From Actinophytocola sp050699935 (GTDB taxonomy: Bacteria; Actinomycetota; Actinomycetes; Mycobacteriales; Pseudonocardiaceae): a stretch of 64,000 nucleotides of DNA. The notes beneath the pieces are model-generated. The model saw only the letters and a list, made by a program, of their open reading frames with translations, ran no database searches and was not told where the DNA came from. Every line of letters begins with the position of its first letter. Position 1 is the stretch's first letter. The stretch is from positions 1 to 64,000 of the forward strand of contig NZ_JBOHGB010000014.1 in NCBI RefSeq assembly GCF_050699935.1, read 5' to 3'. Made by a program: the position numbers and the translations under genes. Shown here in pieces: positions 35,501-44,282 of this stretch.

Positions 35501-35826
35501 GGTTGCCGCTCCAGTAGTGCGGTGACGGCGGAGGCGAACTCCCGCCAGTTGGTCCGTTCGCTGACCAGCCGCCGTTGGCCTTTCGGCGTGAGCTGGTAGC
35601 CGCGGCGCCGCCGGCCGTCCCCCGTGGACCAGGAGCCGGCGAGCAGCCCGGCCGCTTCAAGGCGGTGCAAGGCGGGATAGATGGTGCCGGTGGGCAGATC
35701 GAACCGGCCGCCGCTGCCGGTGCGGAGCGCTTCTTTGATCGCATAGCCGTGGCGGGGCCCATCCTCCAAGGTGGCGAGCAGGAGCACGTCCAGATGCCCC
35801 TTCAGCGCTTGCGCTTCGGCCTTCAT
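35482..35826 (-). CDS. PadR-family transcriptional regulator
   Basis: 114 aa winged-helix repressor. LKGHLDVLLLATLEDGPRHGYAIKEAL and GTIYPALHRLEAAGLLAGSW with RRRRGYQLTPKGQRRL are the PadR signature; length matches the short PadR-s2 class. It is divergent from the ABC exporter genes, and the palindrome AGGTAGC-TAT-GCTACCT lies in the intervening 60 bp, directly against its start codon. It most likely represses itself and the exporter; the inducer is unknown. Confidence 0.9.
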   Translation of the reverse strand: MKAEAQALKGHLDVLLLATLEDGPRHGYAIKEALRTGSGGRFDLPTGTIYPALHRLEAAGLLAGSWSTGDGRRRRGYQLTPKGQRRLVSERTNWREFASAVTALLERQPWPATP

Positions 35827-35858
35827 AGGTAGCTATGCTACCTTTCGCCGATAGGTAG
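35827..35858. promoter_or_regulatory. probable PadR operator
   Basis: Perfect palindrome AGGTAGC-TAT-GCTACCT (35827-35843), with another half-site ATAGGTAG at 35851-35858. It lies between the divergent PadR and ABC-transporter genes. PadR proteins typically bind such inverted repeats. Confidence 0.65.
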
Positions 35859-35885
35859 TAAACCTAGTCATGCCGGGAGGCCGCG

Positions 35886-36872
35886 ATGGCAGAGCACGCG
35901 ATCGTGGCCGAGGGCCTGGTCAAACGGTTCGGCACGGTCGAGGCGCTGGCCGGGGTGGATCTGCGGGTGCCGGCCGGGACGGTGGTCGGGCTGTTGGGGC
36001 CGAACGGGGCGGGCAAGACCACCGCAGTGCGGATCCTGACCACGCTGCTGGCGCCGGATGCCGGGCGGGCGTGGGTGGCGGGGCTGGATGTGGTGCGGCA
36101 GGCGGCGGCAGTGCGCCGGGTGGTGGGCCTGTCCGGTCAGTACGCCGCGGTGGACGGGTATCTGACCGGCCGGGAGAACCTGCGGATGATCGGCCGGCTG
36201 GCCGGCCTGCGGATGTCCTCGGCGCCGCGCCGCGCCGAGGAGTTGTTGGGGTCGTTCGAACTCACCGAGGCCGCCGACCGCACGGCGCGCACCTATTCGG
36301 GCGGGATGCGCCGCCGGCTGGATGTGGCGGCCAGCCTGGTGGCCACACCCTCGGTGTTGTTCCTGGACGAGCCGACCACCGGGCTGGACCCGCGGGGCCG
36401 GCGTGGCCTGTGGCAGCTGTTGGAGGACCTGACGGCGCAGGGCACCACGCTGTTGCTGACCACGCAGTATCTGGAGGAGGCCGACCGATTGGCCGACCAC
36501 ATCGTGGTGATGGACGCCGGGCGGGTGATCGCCAGCGGCACCGCCGCCGAGCTCAAGGCCCAGGTAGGCGGGGACCGGCTCGAACTGCAGGTCACTCCGG
36601 GGGCGGATCCGGCGCCGCTGGCGGCCGCGATGGACGGGCTTGGCGCCGGTCCGCCGGTGGTGGACGTCGAGGCGGGAAGGGTGGTGGTGCCGGTGGCGGA
36701 CGGGCCGGCGATCCTGCCGGAGGTCGCCGCCCGGCTGGCCGCGCACGATGTGCGTGTGGCGGATCTGGCGGTGCGCCGCCCGACCCTGGACGACGTGTTC
36801 CTCACCCTGACCGGCCAACCCCTCACGGCACTGTCCACTACGGACATCGAGCCGACGGGCAGCACACCGTGA
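35886..36872 (+). CDS. ABC transporter ATP-binding protein, DrrA-like
   Basis: 328 aa. P-loop in GLLGPNGAGKTTAVRIL (about residues 35-50), signature motif YSGGMRRRLDVAAS, Walker B PSVLFLDEPTTGLDP and switch His region LLLTTQYLEEADRL. The C-terminal 100 residues match the DrrA-type accessory domain. DrrA-type exporters remove antibiotics or lipids. GTGA overlap with the permease gene that follows. Probably under PadR control. Confidence 0.93.
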   Translation: MAEHAIVAEGLVKRFGTVEALAGVDLRVPAGTVVGLLGPNGAGKTTAVRILTTLLAPDAGRAWVAGLDVVRQAAAVRRVVGLSGQYAAVDGYLTGRENLRMIGRLAGLRMSSAPRRAEELLGSFELTEAADRTARTYSGGMRRRLDVAASLVATPSVLFLDEPTTGLDPRGRRGLWQLLEDLTAQGTTLLLTTQYLEEADRLADHIVVMDAGRVIASGTAAELKAQVGGDRLELQVTPGADPAPLAAAMDGLGAGPPVVDVEAGRVVVPVADGPAILPEVAARLAAHDVRVADLAVRRPTLDDVFLTLTGQPLTALSTTDIEPTGSTP

Positions 36873-37672
36873 CCACCGAGACCACGGTGACCGCGCACCC
36901 GGGTCCTGGGTGGCTGGTGGCCAACATCGCCACGATCACCGCGCGCAATCTGCGGCGGCTGGTTCGGGTGCCCACGTTGATCGCGTTCGCCACCGTGCAG
37001 CCGATCATGTTCGTGCTGCTGTTCACCTATACCTGGGGCGGCGCCGTGCACCCGCCCGGCATCACCAACTACGTCGACTACGTGCTGCCCGGGATCTTCG
37101 TGCTCGCCATCGCGTTCGGTGCCTCGCAGACCGGCGTGGCGATCGCCGACGACCTCGCCACCGGGATGATCGACCGGTTCCGCGCGTTGCCGATGGCGCG
37201 CTCTGCCGTGCTGGCCGGCCGCACCCTGGCCGACGCCATCCGCAACCTGTTCGTGCTGGCCCTCATGGTCGGCGTCGGCACGCTGATCGGGTTCCGGTTC
37301 CACGCCGGACCCGGCGCCGCGCTGGCCGCGATCGGGCTCGCCCTCGCGATCGGGGTGGCGTTCTCGTGGATCTTCGCGCTGCTCGGCCTCGCGGTTCGGG
37401 AATCGGAGTCGGCCGGGATCGGTGGGCTGCTGGCGGTGATCCCGCTGATCTTCGTCAGCTCCACCTTCGTCCCGATCGCCACCATGCCCGGCTGGCTGCA
37501 AGCCTTTGCGAAACTCAACCCGATCACCATCACCGTGGACGCGCTGCGCGCCCTGTGCCTGGGTGGGCCCACCGCCACCCACGTCTGGCAAGCCCTGGCC
37601 TGGATCACCGGGCTGCTGCTCGTCACCATCCCTGCCGCCGTACTCCGCTACCGGCGCACCACCGCCACCTGA
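36869..37672 (+). CDS. ABC-2 type permease, DrrB-like
   Basis: 267 aa from the GTG overlapping the ATPase stop. Six hydrophobic segments are visible, starting with LIAFATVQPIMFVLLFTYTW, and the ABC-2 motif FVSSTFVPIATMPGWLQAFAKLNPITITVDALR near residues 205-235 is well preserved. With the DrrA-like ATPase it forms an exporter in the cytoplasmic membrane; substrate not predictable. The upstream continuation of its frame through the ATPase gene is a shadow. Confidence 0.92.
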   Translation: MTTETTVTAHPGPGWLVANIATITARNLRRLVRVPTLIAFATVQPIMFVLLFTYTWGGAVHPPGITNYVDYVLPGIFVLAIAFGASQTGVAIADDLATGMIDRFRALPMARSAVLAGRTLADAIRNLFVLALMVGVGTLIGFRFHAGPGAALAAIGLALAIGVAFSWIFALLGLAVRESESAGIGGLLAVIPLIFVSSTFVPIATMPGWLQAFAKLNPITITVDALRALCLGGPTATHVWQALAWITGLLLVTIPAAVLRYRRTTAT

Positions 37673-37685
37673 CCCGCCACCTGAC

Positions 37686-37716
37686 CGTAACCGTGACCGT
37701 GACCGTGACCGTGACC
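37686..37716. repeat. GTGACC hexamer tandem repeat
   Basis: About five copies of the hexamer (one degenerate, gtaacc) lie just after the permease stop codon and before the ArsR operator. No function is evident. Confidence 0.8.
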
Positions 37717-37746
37717 ATCGCGATCGGCGTCCAGGCTATTCCCTAG

Positions 37747-37764
37747 TTACACGGTTTTGTGTAA
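37747..37764. promoter_or_regulatory. probable ArsR operator
   Basis: TTACAC-ggtttt-GTGTAA is a near-perfect inverted repeat 12 bp upstream of the ArsR start codon, placed to block the promoter of the operon. Confidence 0.6.
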
Positions 37765-37775
37765 TAGTGGAACGT

Positions 37776-38159
37776 ATGGATGATGCCGCCGCCCGCTGCG
37801 CACCGTCGAGCAACCCGGCGGCCCGCGCCGGTAAGCCCGCGCTGGCGGACCGGCCGTTGATCACACCCGAGCAGGCCGGCGGGCTGATCGGGGTATTCAA
37901 GGCGCTGGCCAACGACAGCCGGCTGCGGTTGCTGCACGCACTGGAACGCGGCGGCGAAGTGTGCGTGACCGATCTGGCCGAGCAGCTGGGGATGCGTCCG
38001 CAGGCGGTGTCCAACCAGCTGCAGCGGCTGACCGACCGGCGCATCCTGTCCTGCCGCCGCGACGGCAACCGGATCTTCTACCGCATCGCCGACCCGTGCG
38101 TGACCGCTCTGCTCGATCTCGGCCTGTGTCTGGTCGAGGAAACCGGAGCTCCGCAATGA
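37776..38159 (+). CDS. ArsR-family transcriptional regulator
   Basis: 127 aa winged-helix repressor. ALANDSRLRLLHALERGGEVCVTDLAEQLGMRPQAVSNQLQRLTDRRILSCRRDGNRIFYRIAD is a typical ArsR DNA-binding core (residues about 42-108). Candidate metal ligands are Cys at the N-terminus (ARCAPS), in EVCVTDL (the alpha-3 position), and later in SCRRD, DPCVTA and GLCLVE. The CxC of classical ArsR is absent, so the inducer is uncertain. It leads an operon of five genes and overlaps the next by ATGA. Confidence 0.9.
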   Translation: MDDAAARCAPSSNPAARAGKPALADRPLITPEQAGGLIGVFKALANDSRLRLLHALERGGEVCVTDLAEQLGMRPQAVSNQLQRLTDRRILSCRRDGNRIFYRIADPCVTALLDLGLCLVEETGAPQ

Positions 38160-39040
38160 AAACCGCCACGCGTAGACACGTTGTCGAAGTCGGCGACACT
38201 CGGGTGTCCTATCTGGACGAAGGCAGCGGGGACCCGGTGCTGCTGCTTCACGGCTGCCCGTTCTCCTCCTTCGTGTGGCGCGCCGTCATCCCGCGCATGT
38301 CCGGCTCCTTCCGGTGCCTCGCCCCGGATCTGCGTGGCCTGGGCGACACCGAAACTCCGCCCGATGCCGACTGGTCGGTACCCGCCCAAGCCCGCACAAT
38401 CCTCGGGCTGCTCGACACCCTCGGCATCGAGGCGGCGCACGTGGTCGGGCACGACCAAGGCGGCGCGATCGCCCAACTGCTGGCCGCCCACCACCCACAC
38501 CGGGTCCGCCGGCTGGTGCTCAGCAATGCTGAGGCCTACGACAACTGGCCCTCGGCCGAGGAGCGGCCGTTCCTGCGCGCCACCCAACGTCGCATCCTCG
38601 GACCACTGGTGTTGTGGGCGTGGTCGCGGCGCCCGCTGTTCAAACTCGCCCTCACCACCGGCAAAGCCGTTCACGATCCGCGGGTCCTCACCACCGAGCT
38701 GCTGGACGGCTACATCGCCGCCAACCTCGCCACCCGCCACCGCCGCGACAAAACCCGCCGCTACCTGGGCGGCCAGCTCGACCCGGCCAACAACCGCGCC
38801 ACCACCGAAGCGCTGCCCGGCCTGAGGCGGTTCGACCACCCCACCCTGCTGATCTGGGGCGCCGACGACGCGCACTTCGGACCCGAATGGGCTCATCGGC
38901 TGCGCGCCGACATCCCGGGCGCCACCCGCCTCGAGCTGCTGCCCGACATCGGGCACCTCGTCATGGAAGAGGCACCGGAGAGGTTCGCCGCGCTCGTCAC
39001 CGACTTCCTCACCACCACACCCGAAGGAGAACCCGCGTGA
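38156..39040 (+). CDS. alpha/beta hydrolase, haloalkane dehalogenase/epoxide hydrolase-like
   Basis: 294 aa. LLLHGCPFSSFVWRAVIP supplies the oxyanion region, and the nucleophile elbow is VVGHDQGGAIAQLLA, with Asp rather than Ser, as in haloalkane dehalogenases and epoxide hydrolases. The late acid is in LLIWGADDAHFGPE and the His in LLPDIGHLVMEEAPE. Linked to arsR by ATGA and to the methyltransferase by GTGA. Its part in a metalloid-linked operon is unclear; it could process organoarsenic or be unrelated cargo. Confidence 0.88.
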   Translation: MKTATRRHVVEVGDTRVSYLDEGSGDPVLLLHGCPFSSFVWRAVIPRMSGSFRCLAPDLRGLGDTETPPDADWSVPAQARTILGLLDTLGIEAAHVVGHDQGGAIAQLLAAHHPHRVRRLVLSNAEAYDNWPSAEERPFLRATQRRILGPLVLWAWSRRPLFKLALTTGKAVHDPRVLTTELLDGYIAANLATRHRRDKTRRYLGGQLDPANNRATTEALPGLRRFDHPTLLIWGADDAHFGPEWAHRLRADIPGATRLELLPDIGHLVMEEAPERFAALVTDFLTTTPEGEPA

Positions 39041-39833
39041 GCACCGAACTTGGCCAGCACGACCCAGACTCCACCCGCGCCGCCATCCGCGCCACCGTGC
39101 GCGACGCGTACGCCGCCGCCACGCGCGCCACCACGGGCCAAACCACCAGCTGTGGACCCGGCAACACCACCAGCTGCTGCACCCCCGACGGCGCCACCCA
39201 GGAGGTGTTCGGCCCGGACCTCTACCAGCAGGCCGACCGTGACCAGCTCCCCTCCGAAGCCGTCGCGGCCAGCCTCGGTTGCGGCAACCCGCTCGCCGTC
39301 GCCGACCTGCACCCCGGCGAGACCGTGCTCGACCTCGGCTCCGGCGGCGGGATCGACGTGCTGCTCTCCGCCCGCCGCGTCGGCCCGACCGGCACGGCCT
39401 ACGGGCTGGACATGACCGACGAGATGCTCGACCTCGCCCGACGCAACGCCGAACAGGCCGGCGCCACCAACGTCGAGTTCCTCCGCGGCCACATCGAAGA
39501 CATCCCCTGCCCGACGCCAGCGTCAACATGGTGATCTCCAACCGCGTCATCAATCGGAGCGGCGACAAGCCCGCCGTGTTCCGCGAAACCCACCGCGTGC
39601 TCACCCCCGGCGGCCGGTTCGCCGTCAGCGACGTCATCGCCGACGACACCCTCACCCCGGCCAAGCGCGCCGAACGCGGCGGCTGGGTCGGCTGCATCGC
39701 CGGCGCCCTCTCCCACAACGAATACCGCGACGGACTCACCAACGCGGAGTTCACCGACATCACCATCACCCCCACCCACCAGGTCGTCGACGGCATGCAC
39801 TCCGCGATCATCCGCGCCACCAAACCCGCCTAG
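39037..39833 (+). pseudogene. arsM: ArsM-type arsenite methyltransferase (one-base frame break near 39508)
   Basis: Begins MSTELGQHDPDSTRAAIRATVRDAYA. The N-terminal CGPGNTTSCC and SLGCGNP segments carry the Cys residues typical of arsenite methyltransferases, followed by the SAM-binding motif VLDLGSGGGIDVLLSARRVG. After GHIEDIPC the frame runs into a stop at 39534, but the expected text (PDASVNMVISNRVINRSGDKPAVFRETHRVL) continues in another frame to 39833. One more C in atccccctg repairs it to about 265 aa. It may be a sequence error. ArsM methylates As(III) to volatile or less retained species. Confidence 0.82.
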
Positions 39834-39842
39834 GACAACCCG

Positions 39843-40355
39843 ATGACGCGTCGCGTGTGGACAGTGCTCGTGGCGGCGCTGATCGTCAACGCAATGCTGA
39901 TCGGCGCCACCTGGGACCAGACGATCAAACAACTCCCCGCCCGGCAGGTCATCGGCGTGGAGGCGTTCTCCGCCTACAGCCAAGCCGCCGACCTCCGCAA
40001 CGGCGTGGCCTGGTACGCCACCCTCGGCATCGCCGCCGCCCTGCTCGCCCTTGCCGCCGCACTGCTCGCGCTGGTGAGCCGACCACGGCCCACCGGCACC
40101 CGCCGGGCAATGCTCGTGGTCGCCGCCCTCGCCACCGCGGGACACATGGCGGTCACTGCATCCGCCGCACCACTGAACTTCTCCCAACGCGACCACACCG
40201 CCGACGTCGACGCCCTCACCCGGACCTTCGACCAGTTCGCACAGCTCAACCTGCTTCGCGCCGTGCTGCAGACCCTCGTGGTCGCCGCGCTGGCCTGGAT
40301 CCTGCTCGCCCGCCATCACCCCGCCACACCCGAGACCGAGAGCACCCGCCCATGA
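39843..40355 (+). CDS. DUF1772-like membrane protein
   Basis: 170 aa with four hydrophobic segments: TVLVAALIVNAMLIGATW, GIAAALLALAAALLALVS, AMLVVAALATAGHMAVTAS and AVLQTLVVAALAWILLA. The central LNFSQRDHTADVD segment and helix spacing resemble DUF1772 (anthrone-oxygenase-like) proteins. It follows the methyltransferase by 9 bp and overlaps the rhodanese gene by 4. Role unknown. Confidence 0.7.
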   Translation: MTRRVWTVLVAALIVNAMLIGATWDQTIKQLPARQVIGVEAFSAYSQAADLRNGVAWYATLGIAAALLALAAALLALVSRPRPTGTRRAMLVVAALATAGHMAVTASAAPLNFSQRDHTADVDALTRTFDQFAQLNLLRAVLQTLVVAALAWILLARHHPATPETESTRP

Positions 40356-40735
40356 CGATCCCCGAAACCCACCGCGACGAGCTCGCCGAACTCGTCCACC
40401 ACAACCAGATAACCCACGTCGAGGCCCTCCCCGAAGAGGTCTACGCCGAAGGCCATCTCCCCGGCACGATCAACATCCGCCCCCGCCACGTCGACGAACT
40501 CGCCCCCACCCCGCTCCCTGACCCCCACGCCCGCATCGTCGTCTACTGCGGCAGCGCCACCTGCGACGCCTCCCTCCGCGTCGCCCAACACCTCCACCAA
40601 CTCGGCTACCACAACATCCACCGCTACACCGCAGGTAAAACAAGACTGGATCAACGCAGGCCACCCCGTCCATCAACCGACAAGACCCACCTGACAGTCG
40701 ATCTCTCTCATATCCGGACGGACTTGACCCGGTAG
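40352..40735 (+). CDS. rhodanese-like sulfurtransferase (C-terminus frameshifted)
   Basis: 127 aa as read. The rhodanese core is EVYAEGHLPGTINIRPRHVDEL and the active-site loop VVYCGSATCDASLRVAQHL, with Cys as nucleophile. The normal end would be YTAGKQDWINAGHPVHQPTR; here the AAAA run at about 40636 carries one A too many, giving a foreign tail (TRLDQRRPPRPS). Removing it produces a stop after PTRPT. Probably a sequence error or a recent lesion. Rhodaneses in metalloid operons may handle thiol or persulfide chemistry. Confidence 0.82.
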   Translation: MTIPETHRDELAELVHHNQITHVEALPEEVYAEGHLPGTINIRPRHVDELAPTPLPDPHARIVVYCGSATCDASLRVAQHLHQLGYHNIHRYTAGKTRLDQRRPPRPSTDKTHLTVDLSHIRTDLTR

Positions 40736-40751
40736 CTAGGTACAGGGTCAA
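40724..40751. promoter_or_regulatory. MerR operator/promoter
   Basis: TTGACCC (40724-40730) and GGGTCAA (40745-40751) are exact inverted repeats with a GTA-rich centre (ggtagctaggtac), the arrangement MerR proteins bind between the -35 and -10 elements. The merR start follows at 40762. Confidence 0.75.
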
Positions 40752-40761
40752 GAATGGCGGT

Positions 40762-41166
40762 GTGCGCAGTGGTGAGGTGGCGGCCCAGGCCGGCGTGAAC
40801 GTGCAGACCCTGCGGTACTACGAGCGGCGCGGTCTGGTGCCGGAACCGCCGCGAGCGCCGTCGGGCTATCGGGCCTATCCGACAGAAGTCGTCGCGACTA
40901 TTCGCTTTGTCAAGCGCGCGCAGGACCTCGGGTTCACCCTCGACGAGATCACCGAGCTACTACACCTCGCCGACGGTGGACCGGATGAGTGCGAACCGGC
41001 CCGGGCGGTCGCCGAAGCACGGATGTCCGACCTGGAGCGCAAGATCCGCGATCTGGAGCGGATGCACGACTCGCTGGCCGAGCTCCTCGCCACCTGTGAC
41101 CGTCCGCGCGCAGATCGCCGCTGCCCGCTGCTGCGGGCGCTGCAGACCGACCGGGGAGAACTGTGA
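40762..41166 (+). CDS. merR: mercury-responsive MerR regulator
   Basis: 134 aa. Helix-turn-helix GEVAAQAGVNVQTLRYYERRGLVP, wing SGYRAYP, then the long dimerisation helix. The three Hg(II) ligands of classical MerR (Cys82, 117, 126 in Tn501) are reproduced at Cys77, 112 and 121 with identical spacing (35 and 9), so this is a mercury sensor and not another MerR type. GTG start at 40762. It forms an operon with merB (TGATG junction) and has the expected operator in front. There is no merA or merT nearby, so this is a reduced system. Confidence 0.93.
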   Translation: MRSGEVAAQAGVNVQTLRYYERRGLVPEPPRAPSGYRAYPTEVVATIRFVKRAQDLGFTLDEITELLHLADGGPDECEPARAVAEARMSDLERKIRDLERMHDSLAELLATCDRPRADRRCPLLRALQTDRGEL

Positions 41167-42119
41167 TGAAGGTCGAGATTCTGCATGTGCCGGACTGCCC
41201 GAACGTGGCCGTGCTGGAGCAGCGGCTTCGCCGCGCCTATTCAGGCGAGGCGGACGCGCTCGACATGGTCCATCGCGTCGTGCCGGACCTCGAGACTGCC
41301 GTGGCGGTCGGGATGACGGGGTCACCCACGCTGCTGGTCGACGGCCTGGATCCGTTCGCCGATCACGGTCTCGAGCCGAGCGTGTCCTGCCGGCTGTATC
41401 CCGACGAGACCGGTCACATGGCCGGCACGCCGTCGGTGGACGCGCTCCGGCGCGTCCTCGGCGACGACTCCCGACACGACGAAATCGATGACCAGTGCGG
41501 CAACTGCTGCGGATCGCCCACCGCAGGCGCAGCGTCCCTGCGCACCACGCGTCGGCGATCCGCGCCGGCCGACTCGGTGGAGCGGGCGACACATCGCGCC
41601 ATCCTCCGTGCCTTCGCCGCCACCGGCCGGCCGCCGGAACTCACCAAACTGGATGCGCGGGTGCTGGGTCGGCTGCACGACGCCGACGTCATCCGGCTCG
41701 GTCCCGACGGCCGGATCCGGGTGGCCTACCCGTTCTCCGCGGTACCCACCCGGCACCGCGTCCAGCTGCCGTCGGGTGTCGAGGTCCACGCGATGTGCGC
41801 GATCGACGCGCTCGGCCTGCCCGCCATGCTCGGCGTCGACGCGACCATCGCCACCACCGATCCGGTCACCGGCCAGTCGATCACCGTCACCGTCGCCGCT
41901 CGACAGTCCACATGGGAACCACCGGGCGCAGTCGTGTTCGTCAGCGCGCAGGCCGGTGCCGGTCCGTCCGCAGACACCTGCTGCGCACAGCTCAACATGT
42001 TCACCAGCCTCGAGACAGCCGAACAATGGGCTCGAACCCACGGCGTTGCGGGTGAGATCCTCAACCAGGTCGACGCGGAACAGTTAGGCCGTCAGAACTT
42101 CGGCGACCTGCTGACCTGA
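41166..42119 (+). CDS. merB: alkylmercury lyase MerB with an N-terminal thioredoxin-like domain
   Basis: 317 aa. The C-terminal domain carries the MerB catalytic set: Cys211 and Asp214 (VHAMCAIDALGLP) and Cys272-Cys273 (ADTCCAQLNMF), equivalent to Cys96/Asp99/Cys159. This enzyme splits the carbon-mercury bond. The first 100 residues are an extra domain: VEILHVPDCPNVAVLEQRLR, GSPTLLVDGLDPF and a CRLYP motif recall thioredoxin-fold proteins, and a linker with QCGNCCGSP joins the two, offering further thiols. Classical MerB has only about 210 aa. The ATG at 41166 shares a base with the merR stop. Confidence 0.92.
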   Translation: MKVEILHVPDCPNVAVLEQRLRRAYSGEADALDMVHRVVPDLETAVAVGMTGSPTLLVDGLDPFADHGLEPSVSCRLYPDETGHMAGTPSVDALRRVLGDDSRHDEIDDQCGNCCGSPTAGAASLRTTRRRSAPADSVERATHRAILRAFAATGRPPELTKLDARVLGRLHDADVIRLGPDGRIRVAYPFSAVPTRHRVQLPSGVEVHAMCAIDALGLPAMLGVDATIATTDPVTGQSITVTVAARQSTWEPPGAVVFVSAQAGAGPSADTCCAQLNMFTSLETAEQWARTHGVAGEILNQVDAEQLGRQNFGDLLT

Positions 42120-42148
42120 CCGACCGTCGTGTGTGACAGGGAGGTCCC

Positions 42149-42870
42149 GTGAGCACTCAGACCGACCAATCGGCGTGGCGGGTTCTGCTCGGCAATGTGT
42201 CCCCCTTCCGTGCGGCGTTGATGCTGGGTGGGGTGTTGAGTCTGGCCACGGCGGCGACCGGGTTGGCGTTGCCGGTGATGGTGCGGGAGTTGATCGACGA
42301 GCTCGCCTCCGGCCGCGGGATCGTCGGGTTGCTCGTGCTGATGAGCGTGCTCGTGCTGGCCAACGCCGGGATCGGTGCGGTCGGCTCGTTCCTGCTGGAA
42401 CGCACCGCCGAGTCGGTGGTGCTGGTGGCCCGCCGGCGGCTGGTGTCGCGGCTGCTGTGGCTGCGCATCCCGGCGCTGGACGACACCGAGCCGGGCGATC
42501 TGATGTCGCGGGTCAGCGCGGACACCACGCTCCAGCGTGAGGTGAGCACCCAGTCGCTGGTTTCGGCGGTGACCTCGACGCTGACCCTCGTCGCCACGGT
42601 CACGTTGATGGCCCTGCTCGATCCGGTGTTGCTCGTGGTCACCCTGGTCGCGCTCGGCGCGGCCCAGGTCGTCATCGGTGTCGTGGTGCCGCGCATCTCC
42701 CGGGCGGCCAAACAGGCGCAGGAGGCGGTCGGCGTGATGAGCGCCGCGCTGGAGCGGGCGCTGGGGAACCTGCGCACGGGTCAAGGCCTCCGGCGCCGAG
42801 GAACGCGAACGCGACCGGCTGCACCACGCGGCGGCGGAGGCGCGGCGGTGTCCGCGCGGCGAAGTGGGGA
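42149..42870 (+). pseudogene. ABC exporter transmembrane domain, truncated and frameshifted
   Basis: The N-terminal half of a type IV (MsbA-like) exporter: about five hydrophobic segments between AALMLGGVLSLATAATGLALPV and LVVTLVALGAAQVVIGVVV, with the coupling segment DTEPGDLMSRVSADTTLQREV. Near 42780 one G too many (acgggtcaag) moves the frame away from RTVKASGAEERERDRLHHAAAEARR. Homology ends near 42870 and the ATPase domain is missing, so it is truncated whatever the frame error means. The adjoining IS110 relic probably caused the truncation. Confidence 0.82.
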
Positions 42871-43110
42871 GGCGGTCGCCGGTAACACCGGTGTCGCTGA
42901 TAGGACTACCTTCGTTCATGGCGGGGACCTCCGGGGAACGCTTGCTTCGTTTGTCCTGCGAGGACTGTCATGAGACGGCTTCCCCTGGGGGCTTGGGCCG
43001 GAGGCTTGTCATCTCGGAAGGTGTCGTCCCGACGAGGACTGGTTTATCAGCACGATGCAACGCCTCCCGCTCCGGTTGTTTCGGACGAACACAGGAAGAG
43101 AACTGACACT

Positions 43111-44135
43111 TTGTTGGGAGTTGGTATTGACTGGGCGGAGTCGTTTCACGACGTCGCCTTGGGTCTGCCGGGAGACGGGATAGTCCAGCAATTCCGTATC
43201 GATCACACCGCGGCTGGCGTCGAACGGCTGATCACCCGATGCCTGAAGTTGGAATCCGACCCAGCGGACGTGCGTGTCGTGCTCGAAACACGACATGGTG
43301 TCCTGGTCGAGGCTCTGGTGGACGCCGGATTCACGGTTTTGCCGGTCAACCCGGACCTGGTCGCTCGGCGTCGCGGCCCGGCGAAGAAGAAGGACGACGC
43401 CGAAGACGCCCGAATCTGTTGTTTGTTGGCGTTGGACCAGTTCCTGGAACTGCGGAAGCTGATCCCGCACGGCGACCTGGCCGGCGAGCTGCGCTCGATC
43501 GCCCGCGACGACGAACGCGCTGCCCGCGACCAATGGCGGCTGCTCAACCGGCTGCGCGCCGACCTGCTCGCGACCTTCCCGGCAGCGCTGGCCATCACCG
43601 GGGACGACCTGGGCAGCCCGGTCATGCTGAAACTGCTGGCCACCTGGCCCACTCACACCCAGCTCGCCGACGCCGACGCCGACGCCCTCGAATCCTTCGC
43701 CCGCACAGCCAAGCATGGCTGGCCGGCCCGGTTCGCCGCCCGCGACACCGACGCCCTGGCCGCCCCGCAGCTCCCGGTCCGGGACTACCTGATCCGCGCG
43801 AAAGCCACCACCATCGCGTTGACCGCCGGCACCGCACCCGTCACCCGACGATCCGGCCGCAACGAGCTCGTCATCGCCCGACGCCTGGCCCACAACCGAT
43901 ACCTCGCCGCCGCCGTGCACCAATGGGCCTTCTGCACCCTTACCACCTCGATCTGGGCACGCGAGTTCTACGACACCAAAATCAAAGCCGGAAAAGCACA
44001 CCACAGCGCACTGCGCGCTCTGGCCAACCGATGGCTGGAATCCTGTGGCACTGCCTCACCAAGAACATCCACTACGACGAGACCATTCACATTCGCAACC
44101 GAACCCAGCCCTCTCAGGCAACTACCGCTGCCTGA
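43111..44135 (+). pseudogene. IS110-family transposase, internally deleted and frameshifted
   Basis: The N-terminal RuvC-like DEDD domain is present: Asp in VGIDWAESFHDVAL, Glu in VVLETRHGVLVEAL, Asp pair in KKDDAEDARICCLLA. After DYLIRAKA it jumps to ALTAGTAPVTRRSGR, skipping roughly 90 residues usually found there. Beyond NRWLE the C-terminus continues in another frame as ILWHCLTKNIHYDETIH, ending at 44135. Start is probably TTG at 43111. It is inactive on the deletion alone. The non-coding DNA before it (about 42880-43110) is where IS110 elements encode their bridge RNA. Confidence 0.85.
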
Positions 44136-44282
44136 GGTTGACAGAAGGTGTCTCATGACTCGACCACCTCCGACACGTCCGGTCACTGGCGGTTCTGCCG
44201 CCAGCATCGATCCTCGAAGCCGACACGGCACGCACCGGCACCGGCATGTCGCGATATCGCAGCGAGAATTCTTGAGAACTCG

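Noticed and set aside
34605..35762. 385-codon minus-strand frame overlapping PadR and HAAS genes
   Set aside because: Shadow frame; PadR and the HAAS protein are recognisable in the other frames.
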